From Deltaproteobacteria bacterium (GTDB taxonomy: Bacteria; Myxococcota_A; Polyangia; Nannocystales; Nannocystaceae), in assembly GCA_016709225.1 (NCBI GenBank), contig JADJEE010000001.1, positions 1,674,001 through 1,738,000 on the forward strand: 64,000 bases of DNA, given 5' to 3'. Made by a program: the position numbers and the translations under genes. How positions within the stretch are numbered: the first letter of the stretch is position 1; each line of letters starts with the position of its first letter. The notes under the pieces were generated by a model. It was not told where the DNA came from. It was given only the letters and a program-made list of their open reading frames with translations, and searched no databases. Of this stretch, positions 53,501 through 61,483 are shown one piece after another.

Positions 53501-55321
53501 CGGGCGTGGACGCTGTTCGCCGAGGCGCTCACCGTCGACCCCGGCTGCGATCGCGCGTTCGTGGGCCTGCGGCGCGCGCGACTGCGCACCAGCGGACCGC
53601 CCCTCGAGGACCCCGCGCTCGGTCAGGCCCTGCAGGCGCGCATGATGGCGTCGATCGCCGACGGTTCGCTGCGGGCCGCGAGCCTGCGCGAGCTGGCCCG
53701 CACGGCGCTGGCGATCGCGGGGCCAGAGCTGGCCGCGAGCATGCTGCAGACCGGGCTACCCCACGTCGAGGACGACGCGGGGCTGCACGTCGACCTCGCC
53801 CACGCCCACGCGCGTCGCGATCGCTGGGCCGACGCGGTCGGTGAGCTCGACCTCGCGCTGGCCCGCGAGCACTCGCCGGAGCGTCGCGCGGCGCTGCACT
53901 ACTTCGCCGCCGATGCCCGCGAGCGCGCCGGTGCGGCCGCCGCCGCGGTCGAGCACTTCCTCGCCGCGGCCGAGGGCGGGTACTACCCCAAGCACGCCTA
54001 CCGCAACGCCGAGCGCATCGCCGCCGTGCACGGCGACGTGCAGCGGCGGGTCTCGGCACTGCAGGGGCTGGTCAACATCGCCGACGGCTCCGAGCGTGCG
54101 CACAGCCTGCACGCGCTCGCCGAGGTCCACCGCGCACAGCTCGGCCAGCCCGAGGTCGCCGTCGATCTCATGCGCGAGCTGCTGCTGCTGCGCCCGACCG
54201 ACGTCGACGTCGCGCTCGAGCTGCGACGGCTGCTGCTGCGGCTCGGTCGCCACGAAGAGGCCGCCGCCGCCGCGCTGGCGGCCGTGGCCCACCAGCGCGC
54301 GTGGCTGCGGGCGGCCGCGACCACCCGCGAGCACCGCCCGGAGACCACCGCACAGCCGGTGCTGGGGCTGCTGCGGCTGTTCGACGCCGCGATCGAGAAC
54401 GACGGCGTGTACCTCTGCGCCGCCGCGCTCGAGGTGCTCGCGCCGCAGCTCATCCCCGCCGGCCGCAGCTGCGACGAGCTCGCGACCGAGCCGTGGCCGC
54501 TGCCCAAGCCGCAGGAGGGCCGACCGTTCGACGCCTTCGTCGGCGACCTCCCCCACGCCAGTGCGTTCGACCTGCTGCGCGAGGGCGTGTTCTACCTCGG
54601 CGAGCTGCCCGAGACCCCGCAGCCCACCGTCGATCTCACGCCCAGCCGCAGCATGCCAGCCAACGCACCCGTGGTGATCGCGGTGCGGGCGATCGCCAAC
54701 GCGATGGGCGTGCCGCAGCCGCTGGTGTTCGTCGATGCCGCGCAGGAGCACGAGATCGAGGCGCGGCTCGGTGGCGCGCCGGCGCTGGTGGTCGGTCGTC
54801 GACTCGCGGCCGCGCCGTTCGGCGCCGCCGCCCGCGACCGCATCGGGCGCGCGCTGCTACGGCTGTCGACCGGCGGCGACGGCCTGCACCGCCACACCGA
54901 GCCGACGCGCATCCTGGCGCTGTGCGTGGCGCTGTGCCAGGCCTGCGGCGTGACGCTCGACGTCACCCATCCCTATGATCGCGCCTTTGCACAGCAGGTC
55001 GCCGAGCAGCTGCCGACTCGGGACGCGATGACCCACCTGCAAGAGACCGCGCTCGCGTTCCGCGACGCCAGCGAAGGGCTCGACCCGCTGGTGCTGCGGG
55101 CGACGCTCGCGATGGCGGAGGATCGTGCCGGCGTGCTGGCCTCGGCCGATCCCCGGCCCGCGCTCGAGCACCTGCGTCGCACCGGCGAGCTGGTGCAGAC
55201 CCGCGGTGCGATGCTGGTGGGCTACCTGCTGTCCGACGATCACATCGGGCTGCGCCGTACGCTCGGCTACGTGCTCGAGCTCAACGTGCCGCGTCGTCGC
55301 GCGCAGGAGGTCTCGCGATGA
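50531..55321 (+). CDS. Giant TPR protein, first of pair
   Basis: 1596 residues. Tetratricopeptide-like helical hairpins (about 34 residues) fill about 1-1280: for example AALYRERGVLVEAYFHDLSAAQQCYQAALKATP and ELFYRIGRLALFRLDRAPEGLAAMRRALKLNPAHVPAL. The last 250 residues form a separate domain (APVVIAVRAIANAMGVPQPLVFVD, GGAPALVVGRRLAAAPFGAAARDRIGRALLRL, AMAEDRAGVLASADPRPALEHL) whose layout resembles an M48 metallopeptidase without its HExxH. No signal peptide or membrane span. TPR proteins scaffold complexes. The GTG start has no clear ribosome site. It is coupled by ATGA to a second giant TPR gene with a related end domain. Function unknown. Confidence 0.82.
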   Translation: MNGVEEMPLQEVLQALSRTPMGEPQLRAALATTCARWHIVRGETNDAIRHLGHALDMVPDLRPAMRLLHRIYLDRGDVRSAVMYLDQEIRATRHPREAAALYRERGVLVEAYFHDLSAAQQCYQAALKATPRDLAVLRAVERVSLARGDVFWLIANLESQLEVLQDPGLSAGLLHDLAMLEARHRGDLGLAGDLLLGALELVPGHAVLAGDLFRIAEVAGDTELMLHALELEADARPVGGRAMPLARASLALRDARERQAALQLLQAAAHEQPHCFSLWRSLEELAMGMSRYEVAFDALAGQVRALTPADDAPLRAELFYRIGRLALFRLDRAPEGLAAMRRALKLNPAHVPALEDTGRFLGAGGMWAQLLELVRVEIGGAKNTGISSEELALLHLRAGQLLEERLGELEGARRHYESAMATAPNYRPARDRLERLLHHMGDRAALQGFYAAELAAARTPARRAFLLSVLAQLHATDDAVEPAIGYLGRLLRERPDSLGALQLQARLLARGQRHAELLEVTEREITLTRSPPRAAKLLHRCGELALTLGDRGRARAEFTRALEAVDDHKPAMEALGRLLREDGDWEALVALLRKESLYANDRGRQAALQLEIAAVLAGRLDRADEALTELEALLARWPRHLPALHAAEGLAARLGRADVLLSLLEQHIAAVSGPRTRALLLHRAASLRSAGGDDDGAVRDLVRALELWPQLGVARARLLRLYEKLGNSRELQAFAEAGLTAERGADDRRAMALQLAELTPKPVVAIQYLGAVAEARPDDYVTQLRLARACGQAGRPSRQAGALTAALSRFEGGVEPGDAGLLALRYRAARAQEGAGNLDAADAGYAAIHDVAPAHTLARRGRLRLKERRREASVARSTSELQAAATAAAAPAQRAALLTIAAEQHEHRIDLRAALAAIDMAIEACEGYQPAWHARARILERMGDAPSRDEAIATLERLATMQKDRSHRARTLCRAGALALRTAEDDVVGSRAWTLFAEALTVDPGCDRAFVGLRRARLRTSGPPLEDPALGQALQARMMASIADGSLRAASLRELARTALAIAGPELAASMLQTGLPHVEDDAGLHVDLAHAHARRDRWADAVGELDLALAREHSPERRAALHYFAADARERAGAAAAAVEHFLAAAEGGYYPKHAYRNAERIAAVHGDVQRRVSALQGLVNIADGSERAHSLHALAEVHRAQLGQPEVAVDLMRELLLLRPTDVDVALELRRLLLRLGRHEEAAAAALAAVAHQRAWLRAAATTREHRPETTAQPVLGLLRLFDAAIENDGVYLCAAALEVLAPQLIPAGRSCDELATEPWPLPKPQEGRPFDAFVGDLPHASAFDLLREGVFYLGELPETPQPTVDLTPSRSMPANAPVVIAVRAIANAMGVPQPLVFVDAAQEHEIEARLGGAPALVVGRRLAAAPFGAAARDRIGRALLRLSTGGDGLHRHTEPTRILALCVALCQACGVTLDVTHPYDRAFAQQVAEQLPTRDAMTHLQETALAFRDASEGLDPLVLRATLAMAEDRAGVLASADPRPALEHLRRTGELVQTRGAMLVGYLLSDDHIGLRRTLGYVLELNVPRRRAQEVSR

Positions 55322-58300
55322 GCGAGGAGCTCGAGCTCACCGGCGCGATGTTCCGGCCCGGCGCGCCCAGCAGCATCGCCTACGACGACGGTACCGGCCC
55401 GATCGAGCTCGACGAGCTCGTGCTCGAGGAGGTCGTCGATCGCAGCAAGCCCCCCGAGCTGGTCGAGGACCCGTCGCTGCTGTGGCCGGCGAGCTCGGGC
55501 ATCCACGCCAGCTTGGTGTCGGTCTCGACCCAGACCGGGACCGCCGAGTCGTGGCAGGCGTTGGTCGAGGAGCTCGCGGAGGAGAGCCGCTTGTCGGACG
55601 ATCCCGAGCTGCGCGCGGCGATGCTGTGCGAGGCCGGGCGCATCCTCATCGAGCGGCTCGGCCGCCAGGAGGAGGGCGAGCTGCTGCTGCGGCGCAGCGC
55701 CAGCCCGCTGGCCGAGCGCCTGCGCGAGGGCAACCGCAACAACACCCGGGGCCTCGCCGCCGAGCTGGCGGCGCTCGAGGCCACCGCCCGCGACGAGCAC
55801 CTCGACGAGGACGCGCGCGCGGCCGCGTGGATCGAGTTCGGGCTCGCGTGCGAAGAGCGAACCCCCAGCCGTCGCCGCGCCTACGAGGCCTACGGGCGCG
55901 CGCTCGAGCTGCGCCCCACCGACGTCACCGCGCTCATGCTCGCCGCAGAGGCGGCCGCGCAGCTCGGCGACGACGCAGCCGCGGCCAACCACTTCGCCGC
56001 GATGCTGCCGCACCTGGGCTCGCCGCGGCAGCGGGCCGCGACCCTGGTCGACCTCGCCGAGTCGTTGCCCGACGACGACAGCGGCCGGCTCACCCACCTG
56101 CAGGCGGCCCACGTCGCCGATCCCGGCGACGAGAGCGTGCTGCGTCGCTACATCCGCGCGATCCCTTCGATCGGCGCCGGCGATCGCCTGGGCGGGCTGT
56201 ACCGCGAGCTCGCCCAGGTCGCGCAGGATCCCATCTCCGCCAGCACCGCCCTGCACCTCGCCTTCCTCGCGCTGACCGAGGCCGGCCAGCCCGTGCAGGA
56301 CCTCGTGCTCGAGCTCGCGGCCCGCGATCCGGAGCGCGCCGACGCCACCGACATCCTCGCGCCGCTCTCCGAGGTCGCGCTCTACGTCGAGCAGCGCATC
56401 GCCGCCGGCGACGACGGCCGCGACCTGCCGCACAACCTCGACGTGCTCGCACGGCTGTGGCGATGCCTCGACGATCCCCGCGAGCAGGCGCTGGTGCGGG
56501 AGCAGCTCGCACGACTGCGACTGGCCGAGCTGCGACGCATGCTCGGCGAGCACGCCAGCGCCGACGCGCTGCGGGCCGACCCCGCCCGCGCCGCCCTGGC
56601 CGACGCGATCGCGGCCGACCTGCGCTTCTGCCTGGTCCACCTGCCGGAGCACCGCTGGGTCCGCGAGGCGCTCGCCGAGGTGCTGCGCCTGCAGGGCAAC
56701 CTGCCGGGCCTGGTGCTGCACCTGCAGGAGTGGGCGCGCACGCAGGCCGACGGCCCCGATCGCGCCGCGATCCTGCTGCGGCTGGGTCAGCTGCACGAGC
56801 AGCAGCGCCGCGATCTGCCGCGCGCCGCCGAGGTCTACGAGCTCGCCGCCGCCGAGGATCCCGACAACCCCAACGCCCAACGCGCGCTCGGCTCGGTCTA
56901 CGAGCGCATGCGCAGGTGGGCCCAGGCCGCGCAGTGCCTGCGCCGGCAGATCGACAACGGCCAGGACGAGCAGGACAAGCTCACGGGGCTGCGGCGACTG
57001 GCGGCGATGGCCGAGCACGAGCTCGCCGACACCGACCTCGCGATCGCGGCGCTGCAGGACATCATCCGCCTCGCGCCCGGCGAGCTGCTGGCGATGTACG
57101 AGCTGGCCCGCACCAGCCGCAACGCCCGCCGCCCGACGGTGCTGGTGTCCGCACTCGAGCAGCTCGCCGAGCGCATCGACGACGACATCGCCCGCACCGG
57201 CCTGCTGGTCGAGCTCGGCGAGGTCCAGGAGCTGCACCTCAAGCAGCGCGCGGTCGCCCGCACCTGCTACGAGCGCGCGCTGGCGCTGTCGCCCGGCTAC
57301 ACGCCCGCGCTGCGGGCCCTCGGTCGGCTCTACCGCGACGAGGGCGACCTGCACGACGTCGTCGGCCTGCTCTCGCCCGACGTCGATCCGATCACCGACC
57401 CCGCCGTGCTCGCGCTCAAGGCCGCGCGCGTGTTCATGGACGAGATCGGCGACCTCGACAGCGCGGTCGCGCGGCTCGAGGCGGCCTACGCCAGCAACCC
57501 CGATCTCGCATCGGCGCGCGAGCTGCTCCTGCAGCTGCTGACCGCCGGCGGCAAGCTGATCGCCGCCTACGATCTGCTGCGCGCCCAGGACCCGCCCCGC
57601 AGCCCGGCAGCCGCGGCCGATCATCACTATCGCCTGGGCCTGCTCGCCGAGGCCTGCGCGCGCCAGGGCGACCTCGATGCCGTCGCCAAGCTGCGCCGCG
57701 AGGACGCGGCGCTGCAGCACTACCGCGCCGCGCTGGTGCACCAGTCCGATCACGGTCTGGCGTTCGAGCGCTCGCGCAGGCTGCTGGTGGCGCACAACGA
57801 TCTGCCCAACCTCGTGCGCATGTTCGAGGCCACCGCACAGGCGGCCTCGGGGCCGGCGCGCGCGCTGGCCTGGGTTGCGCTGGCGCGGCTGCACCTGGCC
57901 GACACCGGCAGCCTCGAGACCGCGCGTCGGGCCTACGAGCAGGCCTTCGAGGCCGCGCCGGAGGATCCAATCGTGCGGCACGAGCTCGAGGTGCTGCTGC
58001 GCTTGCAGGGCGATCGTCGCTCGCTGCCGGCGCTGTGCCTGCGGGCCGCGCGGGACACCTCCGACAAGCACCTGCAGGCCACGCTGCTGGTCGAGGCCGC
58101 GGAGCTGCTGCTGTCGACCGGCGAGCAGGAGGATCACGACCTCGCCGGCAACGCGATCCTCGACGCGCTGCGCGTCGACCCCGGCAACCCCTACGCGGTG
58201 CGCCACCTCGAGCGCCTGCTCACCGAGCCCGACTCGCCGTTCGTGATCAAGGACGCCGTGAGTGCCCGTGCCGTGCGGGCGCAGTCCGACGCCGAGCGGG

Positions 58301-60312
58301 CAATCTTCTACGTCGAGAGCGCCGAGCTGCTCGAGAAGGTCGGCGCGTGGGGGCAGGCGCGCCGGGCCTACCTCGCGGCCAAGGGCGCCCTGCCCCAGCT
58401 CGCGCCCGCCGATCTCGGCCTCGCGCGCCTGGCCAACGACTCGCGGCGCACCGTCACGGCGGCGCAAGGGCGACAGTCGATCCACGTGCTGGTCGCCGAG
58501 GCCCGCGACGCCGCGGTGCGAGCGACCCGCGGCGACGTGCCGGCGCGGGCGCGAGCGCTGGCGCTGATCGGCGAGATCCTCGGCCGCGATCCGAAGCACC
58601 GCGACGCCATCGCGCTCGCCCGCACACTCGCCGGGCAGCTCGCCGAGCCCGCTCCGGTGGTCGAGCTGCTCGAGCACGCGTGGCAACGCGTCGACGAGCC
58701 GGCACTGCGCTACGAGCTGGCGCTGTTCCTCGCCGAGCACGCGCTCGCGCTCGAGCGCGCGGTGCACTACTACGAGGCCGCGACCGCAGCGAAGCCCACC
58801 GGTCGTCGCGCGCTGCGGGGTCTGGTCCACGCGTACCGCCAGATGGGCGACGATCGCCGCGCCGCCGCGGCCACCGAGCGTCTGCTCGAGCAGTTCGATC
58901 CCACCGAGCCGTCGGCGATCGACCTGCGCATGGGCATCGCGACGTTCCTCTCGACCGCCGCCGAGACCCTGCCGCGCGCGCTCGACCACGCCCGCATCGT
59001 GCTCGACGCCCGCCCCGACGATCCGCGCGCGCTGCAGCTCATGGCCGACCTGCTCGAGCGGGCCGCGCAGCCGCTGGCGGCCGCCGACATGCTCGATCGC
59101 CTGGCCTCGCGTGAGCGCAACCGCGACAAGCTGCACGACATCCTGCTGCGCCGCGCCAAGCTGCTGGCTGCGCAGCCCGGTCAGGACGACGCCGCGCTCG
59201 ATGCCATCGAGCGTGCAGCCACGCTCAACCCCGGCAACCGCGAGACCGTGGCGATGTTCGTCGATCAGCTCGAGCGCACCGGCCAGACCGAGCGCATCGC
59301 GAGCTTCCTCGGCCCGATCCGCAACGCCGTGACCGCCAACATCGCCCGCGGCGCGGTGAGCCTGCGGGACTTCGCGCTGCTCGGGAAGGTCGCGCGCCGG
59401 GCCAACGCCGAGCTGTCACGCATGGCCGACGCGCTCGCGGCCGCGATCGAGCCCGGCGGCGACAGCCCGGCGACGCTCAAGCCCCCGAGCCCGACCGCGC
59501 TGCGCAGCTTCCTCGACGCCGGCGATCAACGTCACGAGGTGCTGGCCGAGAACGAGCCCCAGCCCCTGCACACGCTGCTGACCGCACTCGACGGCGCCAC
59601 CGGCCGGCTGTCGCACGACTTCCCCATCGTCGGTGCCGCCGACATCGCCGCGATGCCGCGCAGCGAGACGCCGACCGGCATGCAGGACCTCGGGCGCCGG
59701 CTCGCCGATCTGCTCGGCGCCCGCCCTCCGCGACTGCAGGCCTCGGCCACCCACAACACCGTGGTGTTCCTGCAGGACCCTCTGGCCACGGTGCGCCTGG
59801 GCATCAACCTGTGGAACCTCGGCGACGAGCTCGCGCTGCGGGGCCTGGTCGCGGTCGCGTTTGCGCGGATGGCCTTCGGGGCGCCACGGGTGCGCGCGCT
59901 GCCGCCGGCCAGCATCGATCTGCTGCTGGCGGCGTCGTTCGAGATCGCCGGCGTGTTCAACCCGCTGACCGCCGACCCCGATCCCCGTGCGCTCGGCGAG
60001 CTGGTCACGCAGCTGCGCAACCTGCTGCCGCGACGCCATCTCAAGACCGTCGAGGACACCTGCCGCGCGCTGGCCGGCTACGCGTTCGACCCCGGCGCGA
60101 CCGCCCGCGCGACGCGGGCGAGTGACCTGCGCTTCGCGACCCTCATCAGCGCCGATCCGGCGGCCGTCATCGCGGCTGCGTGTGCGCTCGATGGCGTCAT
60201 CGGCGGCAGCCTCAAGCAGCGGATCAATCGCTCGCGCACCGCCCAGGAGCTGCTCACGCAGCTCATGACCGACGAGATGCTCGCGGTCGCGACCCGTCTC
60301 GGCGTGCTGTGA
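55318..60312 (+). CDS. Giant TPR protein, second of pair
   Basis: 1664 residues. A short acidic N-terminus (residues 1-60) precedes TPR repeats to about residue 1400, such as RAAEVYELAAAEDPDNPNAQRALGSVYERM and ARTCYERALALSPGYTPALRALGRLYRDEG. The final 240 residues (GRRLADLLGARPPRLQ, NTVVFLQDPLATVRLGINLWNLGDELALRGLVAVAFARMAFG, LVTQLRNLLPRRHLKTVEDTC) align in order with the end domain of the first TPR protein. No signal, membrane span or enzyme motif is seen. The ATG overlaps the previous stop, so the two proteins are made together and probably act in one complex. It ends 40 bases from the convergent His-Asp gene, with a 12-base palindrome (60313-60324) just after the stop. Confidence 0.82.
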   Translation: MSEELELTGAMFRPGAPSSIAYDDGTGPIELDELVLEEVVDRSKPPELVEDPSLLWPASSGIHASLVSVSTQTGTAESWQALVEELAEESRLSDDPELRAAMLCEAGRILIERLGRQEEGELLLRRSASPLAERLREGNRNNTRGLAAELAALEATARDEHLDEDARAAAWIEFGLACEERTPSRRRAYEAYGRALELRPTDVTALMLAAEAAAQLGDDAAAANHFAAMLPHLGSPRQRAATLVDLAESLPDDDSGRLTHLQAAHVADPGDESVLRRYIRAIPSIGAGDRLGGLYRELAQVAQDPISASTALHLAFLALTEAGQPVQDLVLELAARDPERADATDILAPLSEVALYVEQRIAAGDDGRDLPHNLDVLARLWRCLDDPREQALVREQLARLRLAELRRMLGEHASADALRADPARAALADAIAADLRFCLVHLPEHRWVREALAEVLRLQGNLPGLVLHLQEWARTQADGPDRAAILLRLGQLHEQQRRDLPRAAEVYELAAAEDPDNPNAQRALGSVYERMRRWAQAAQCLRRQIDNGQDEQDKLTGLRRLAAMAEHELADTDLAIAALQDIIRLAPGELLAMYELARTSRNARRPTVLVSALEQLAERIDDDIARTGLLVELGEVQELHLKQRAVARTCYERALALSPGYTPALRALGRLYRDEGDLHDVVGLLSPDVDPITDPAVLALKAARVFMDEIGDLDSAVARLEAAYASNPDLASARELLLQLLTAGGKLIAAYDLLRAQDPPRSPAAAADHHYRLGLLAEACARQGDLDAVAKLRREDAALQHYRAALVHQSDHGLAFERSRRLLVAHNDLPNLVRMFEATAQAASGPARALAWVALARLHLADTGSLETARRAYEQAFEAAPEDPIVRHELEVLLRLQGDRRSLPALCLRAARDTSDKHLQATLLVEAAELLLSTGEQEDHDLAGNAILDALRVDPGNPYAVRHLERLLTEPDSPFVIKDAVSARAVRAQSDAERAIFYVESAELLEKVGAWGQARRAYLAAKGALPQLAPADLGLARLANDSRRTVTAAQGRQSIHVLVAEARDAAVRATRGDVPARARALALIGEILGRDPKHRDAIALARTLAGQLAEPAPVVELLEHAWQRVDEPALRYELALFLAEHALALERAVHYYEAATAAKPTGRRALRGLVHAYRQMGDDRRAAAATERLLEQFDPTEPSAIDLRMGIATFLSTAAETLPRALDHARIVLDARPDDPRALQLMADLLERAAQPLAAADMLDRLASRERNRDKLHDILLRRAKLLAAQPGQDDAALDAIERAATLNPGNRETVAMFVDQLERTGQTERIASFLGPIRNAVTANIARGAVSLRDFALLGKVARRANAELSRMADALAAAIEPGGDSPATLKPPSPTALRSFLDAGDQRHEVLAENEPQPLHTLLTALDGATGRLSHDFPIVGAADIAAMPRSETPTGMQDLGRRLADLLGARPPRLQASATHNTVVFLQDPLATVRLGINLWNLGDELALRGLVAVAFARMAFGAPRVRALPPASIDLLLAASFEIAGVFNPLTADPDPRALGELVTQLRNLLPRRHLKTVEDTCRALAGYAFDPGATARATRASDLRFATLISADPAAVIAAACALDGVIGGSLKQRINRSRTAQELLTQLMTDEMLAVATRLGVL

Positions 60313-60352
60313 CGCTCGCGAGCGGCGGCGCCGGCCACGACCGCGTGCGGCT

Positions 60353-61468
60353 CTAGCCGTGATCGTGATCGTGATCGTGATCGTGATCGTGATCGTGATC
60401 GTGATCGTGATCGTGGTGGTCGTGATCGTGGTGAGCGTGATCGTGATCGTGGCTCTGGACCGCGGGCGCACCGGGTACCGGCACACGACCGCCACGGGTG
60501 ACCACGCGAAGCAGGCTCGCGACCTGGTAGCCGAGCACACGGTGCGCCCACACCATCGACTCGGGCTCGTCGCTGTCGCGCAGCGCCTTCGCCATGTCCG
60601 ACAGCGCGCGCGCCGGCACTGGCGAGCCCATCAGCCATGCGTGGCTCGCCGCGTCCTCGAGCGCGTTGGCGATCGGCCCCTTCAGGCCCTTGCGGATTTC
60701 CTCGTCACCCGCCGCGGCCTTGGCGATCAGCGCCACGCGAGCGTCGTCGTCGGTCGGCTGCGGCGCGTCGCCGTGCAACTCGGCGGCCTTCTGCAGCATG
60801 CCGTCGAGGTTGACCAACGGCGGCCACAGGTCGACGCGGGCGCCCGCCATGACGGCCTCGACTTCACTCGGCTCGAAGGCAGGCGCCTCGGCCACGCGCT
60901 CGTGCACGAACGCCGCCGGGCGCTCGGACGGCGCATCGCCGAGCAGCGCGAGCGCCTCGTCGAGCGCCCGCGGCACGCTGAAGCCGGCGGCGATGGTGTT
61001 GTCGCGGGCCCAACGGACCCGCGCGCCCAGCCACGACACCGGCAGCTCGCGATCGCCGTGGTTCTTCTCCCAGTCCCGCAGCATGCGTGCGCGCTGGCCA
61101 TCGGTCTGGTGATAGGCGTTGAAGTCGAGCACGCGATCGTCGGGGCCGATGGTGCCGGCGAACAGCCGCGCGCCCTCGGTGTCCGGGATGCTGATCACGA
61201 ACCGCAGCGCACCCGGCATCGAGCGCGCGTCGAGGGTCGCCTGCGGGTGCAGGTTGCCGCGCATGGACTGCAGCCCCTGGCCCAGCGACCAGCTCTTGCG
61301 CTCGCCATCGGGCACATCGACGCCCTTGCTCTTGAGCGTGTGCAGTGCCTTGCGAGCGGCCTTGCGGACGTCCTTGTCGGGATGGTCGCGCAGGGCATCC
61401 AGGCGCGCAGCGTCGCGCGCGGCGAGGAGGTTCGGGATCGACTGGATGAGCGCAGCCGCTTCGGTCAT
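60353..61468 (-). CDS. Uncharacterised protein with a His-Asp-rich C-terminal tail
   Basis: 371 residues. Residues 1-50 include HPDKDVRKAARKALHTLKSKG, one HEAT-like hairpin. The middle (65-330) is mixed alpha/beta (GALRFVISIPDTEGARLFAGTIGPDDRVLDFNAYHQ) and not recognised. The C-terminal 31 residues are almost only alternating His and Asp (HDHDHAHHDHDHHDHDHD...). Such tails bind zinc, nickel or copper in other proteins (for example ZIP/CDF transporters, nickel chaperones), but there are no membrane segments here. A soluble metal buffer or sensor is an inference. It lies 15 bases downstream of the sulfatase-like gene on the same strand. Confidence 0.7.
   Translation of the reverse strand: MTEAAALIQSIPNLLAARDAARLDALRDHPDKDVRKAARKALHTLKSKGVDVPDGERKSWSLGQGLQSMRGNLHPQATLDARSMPGALRFVISIPDTEGARLFAGTIGPDDRVLDFNAYHQTDGQRARMLRDWEKNHGDRELPVSWLGARVRWARDNTIAAGFSVPRALDEALALLGDAPSERPAAFVHERVAEAPAFEPSEVEAVMAGARVDLWPPLVNLDGMLQKAAELHGDAPQPTDDDARVALIAKAAAGDEEIRKGLKGPIANALEDAASHAWLMGSPVPARALSDMAKALRDSDEPESMVWAHRVLGYQVASLLRVVTRGGRVPVPGAPAVQSHDHDHAHHDHDHHDHDHDHDHDHDHDHDHDHG
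60361..60412. repeat. 6-bp tandem repeat GATCGT, about nine copies
   Basis: GATCGT is repeated perfectly at 60361-60412 (8.7 copies), with three more GATC sites to 60448. It encodes the His-Asp tail. The repeats are in frame, so copy changes would alter tail length only. Confidence 0.92.
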
Positions 61469-61483
61469 CGGGCGCCGGGCTTA

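Noticed and set aside
60359..60460. GATC repeats as a possible CRISPR-like or replication-origin repeat
   Set aside because: The unit is 6 bases without spacers, lies inside a coding frame (His-Asp tail), and no DnaA-box cluster is seen nearby.
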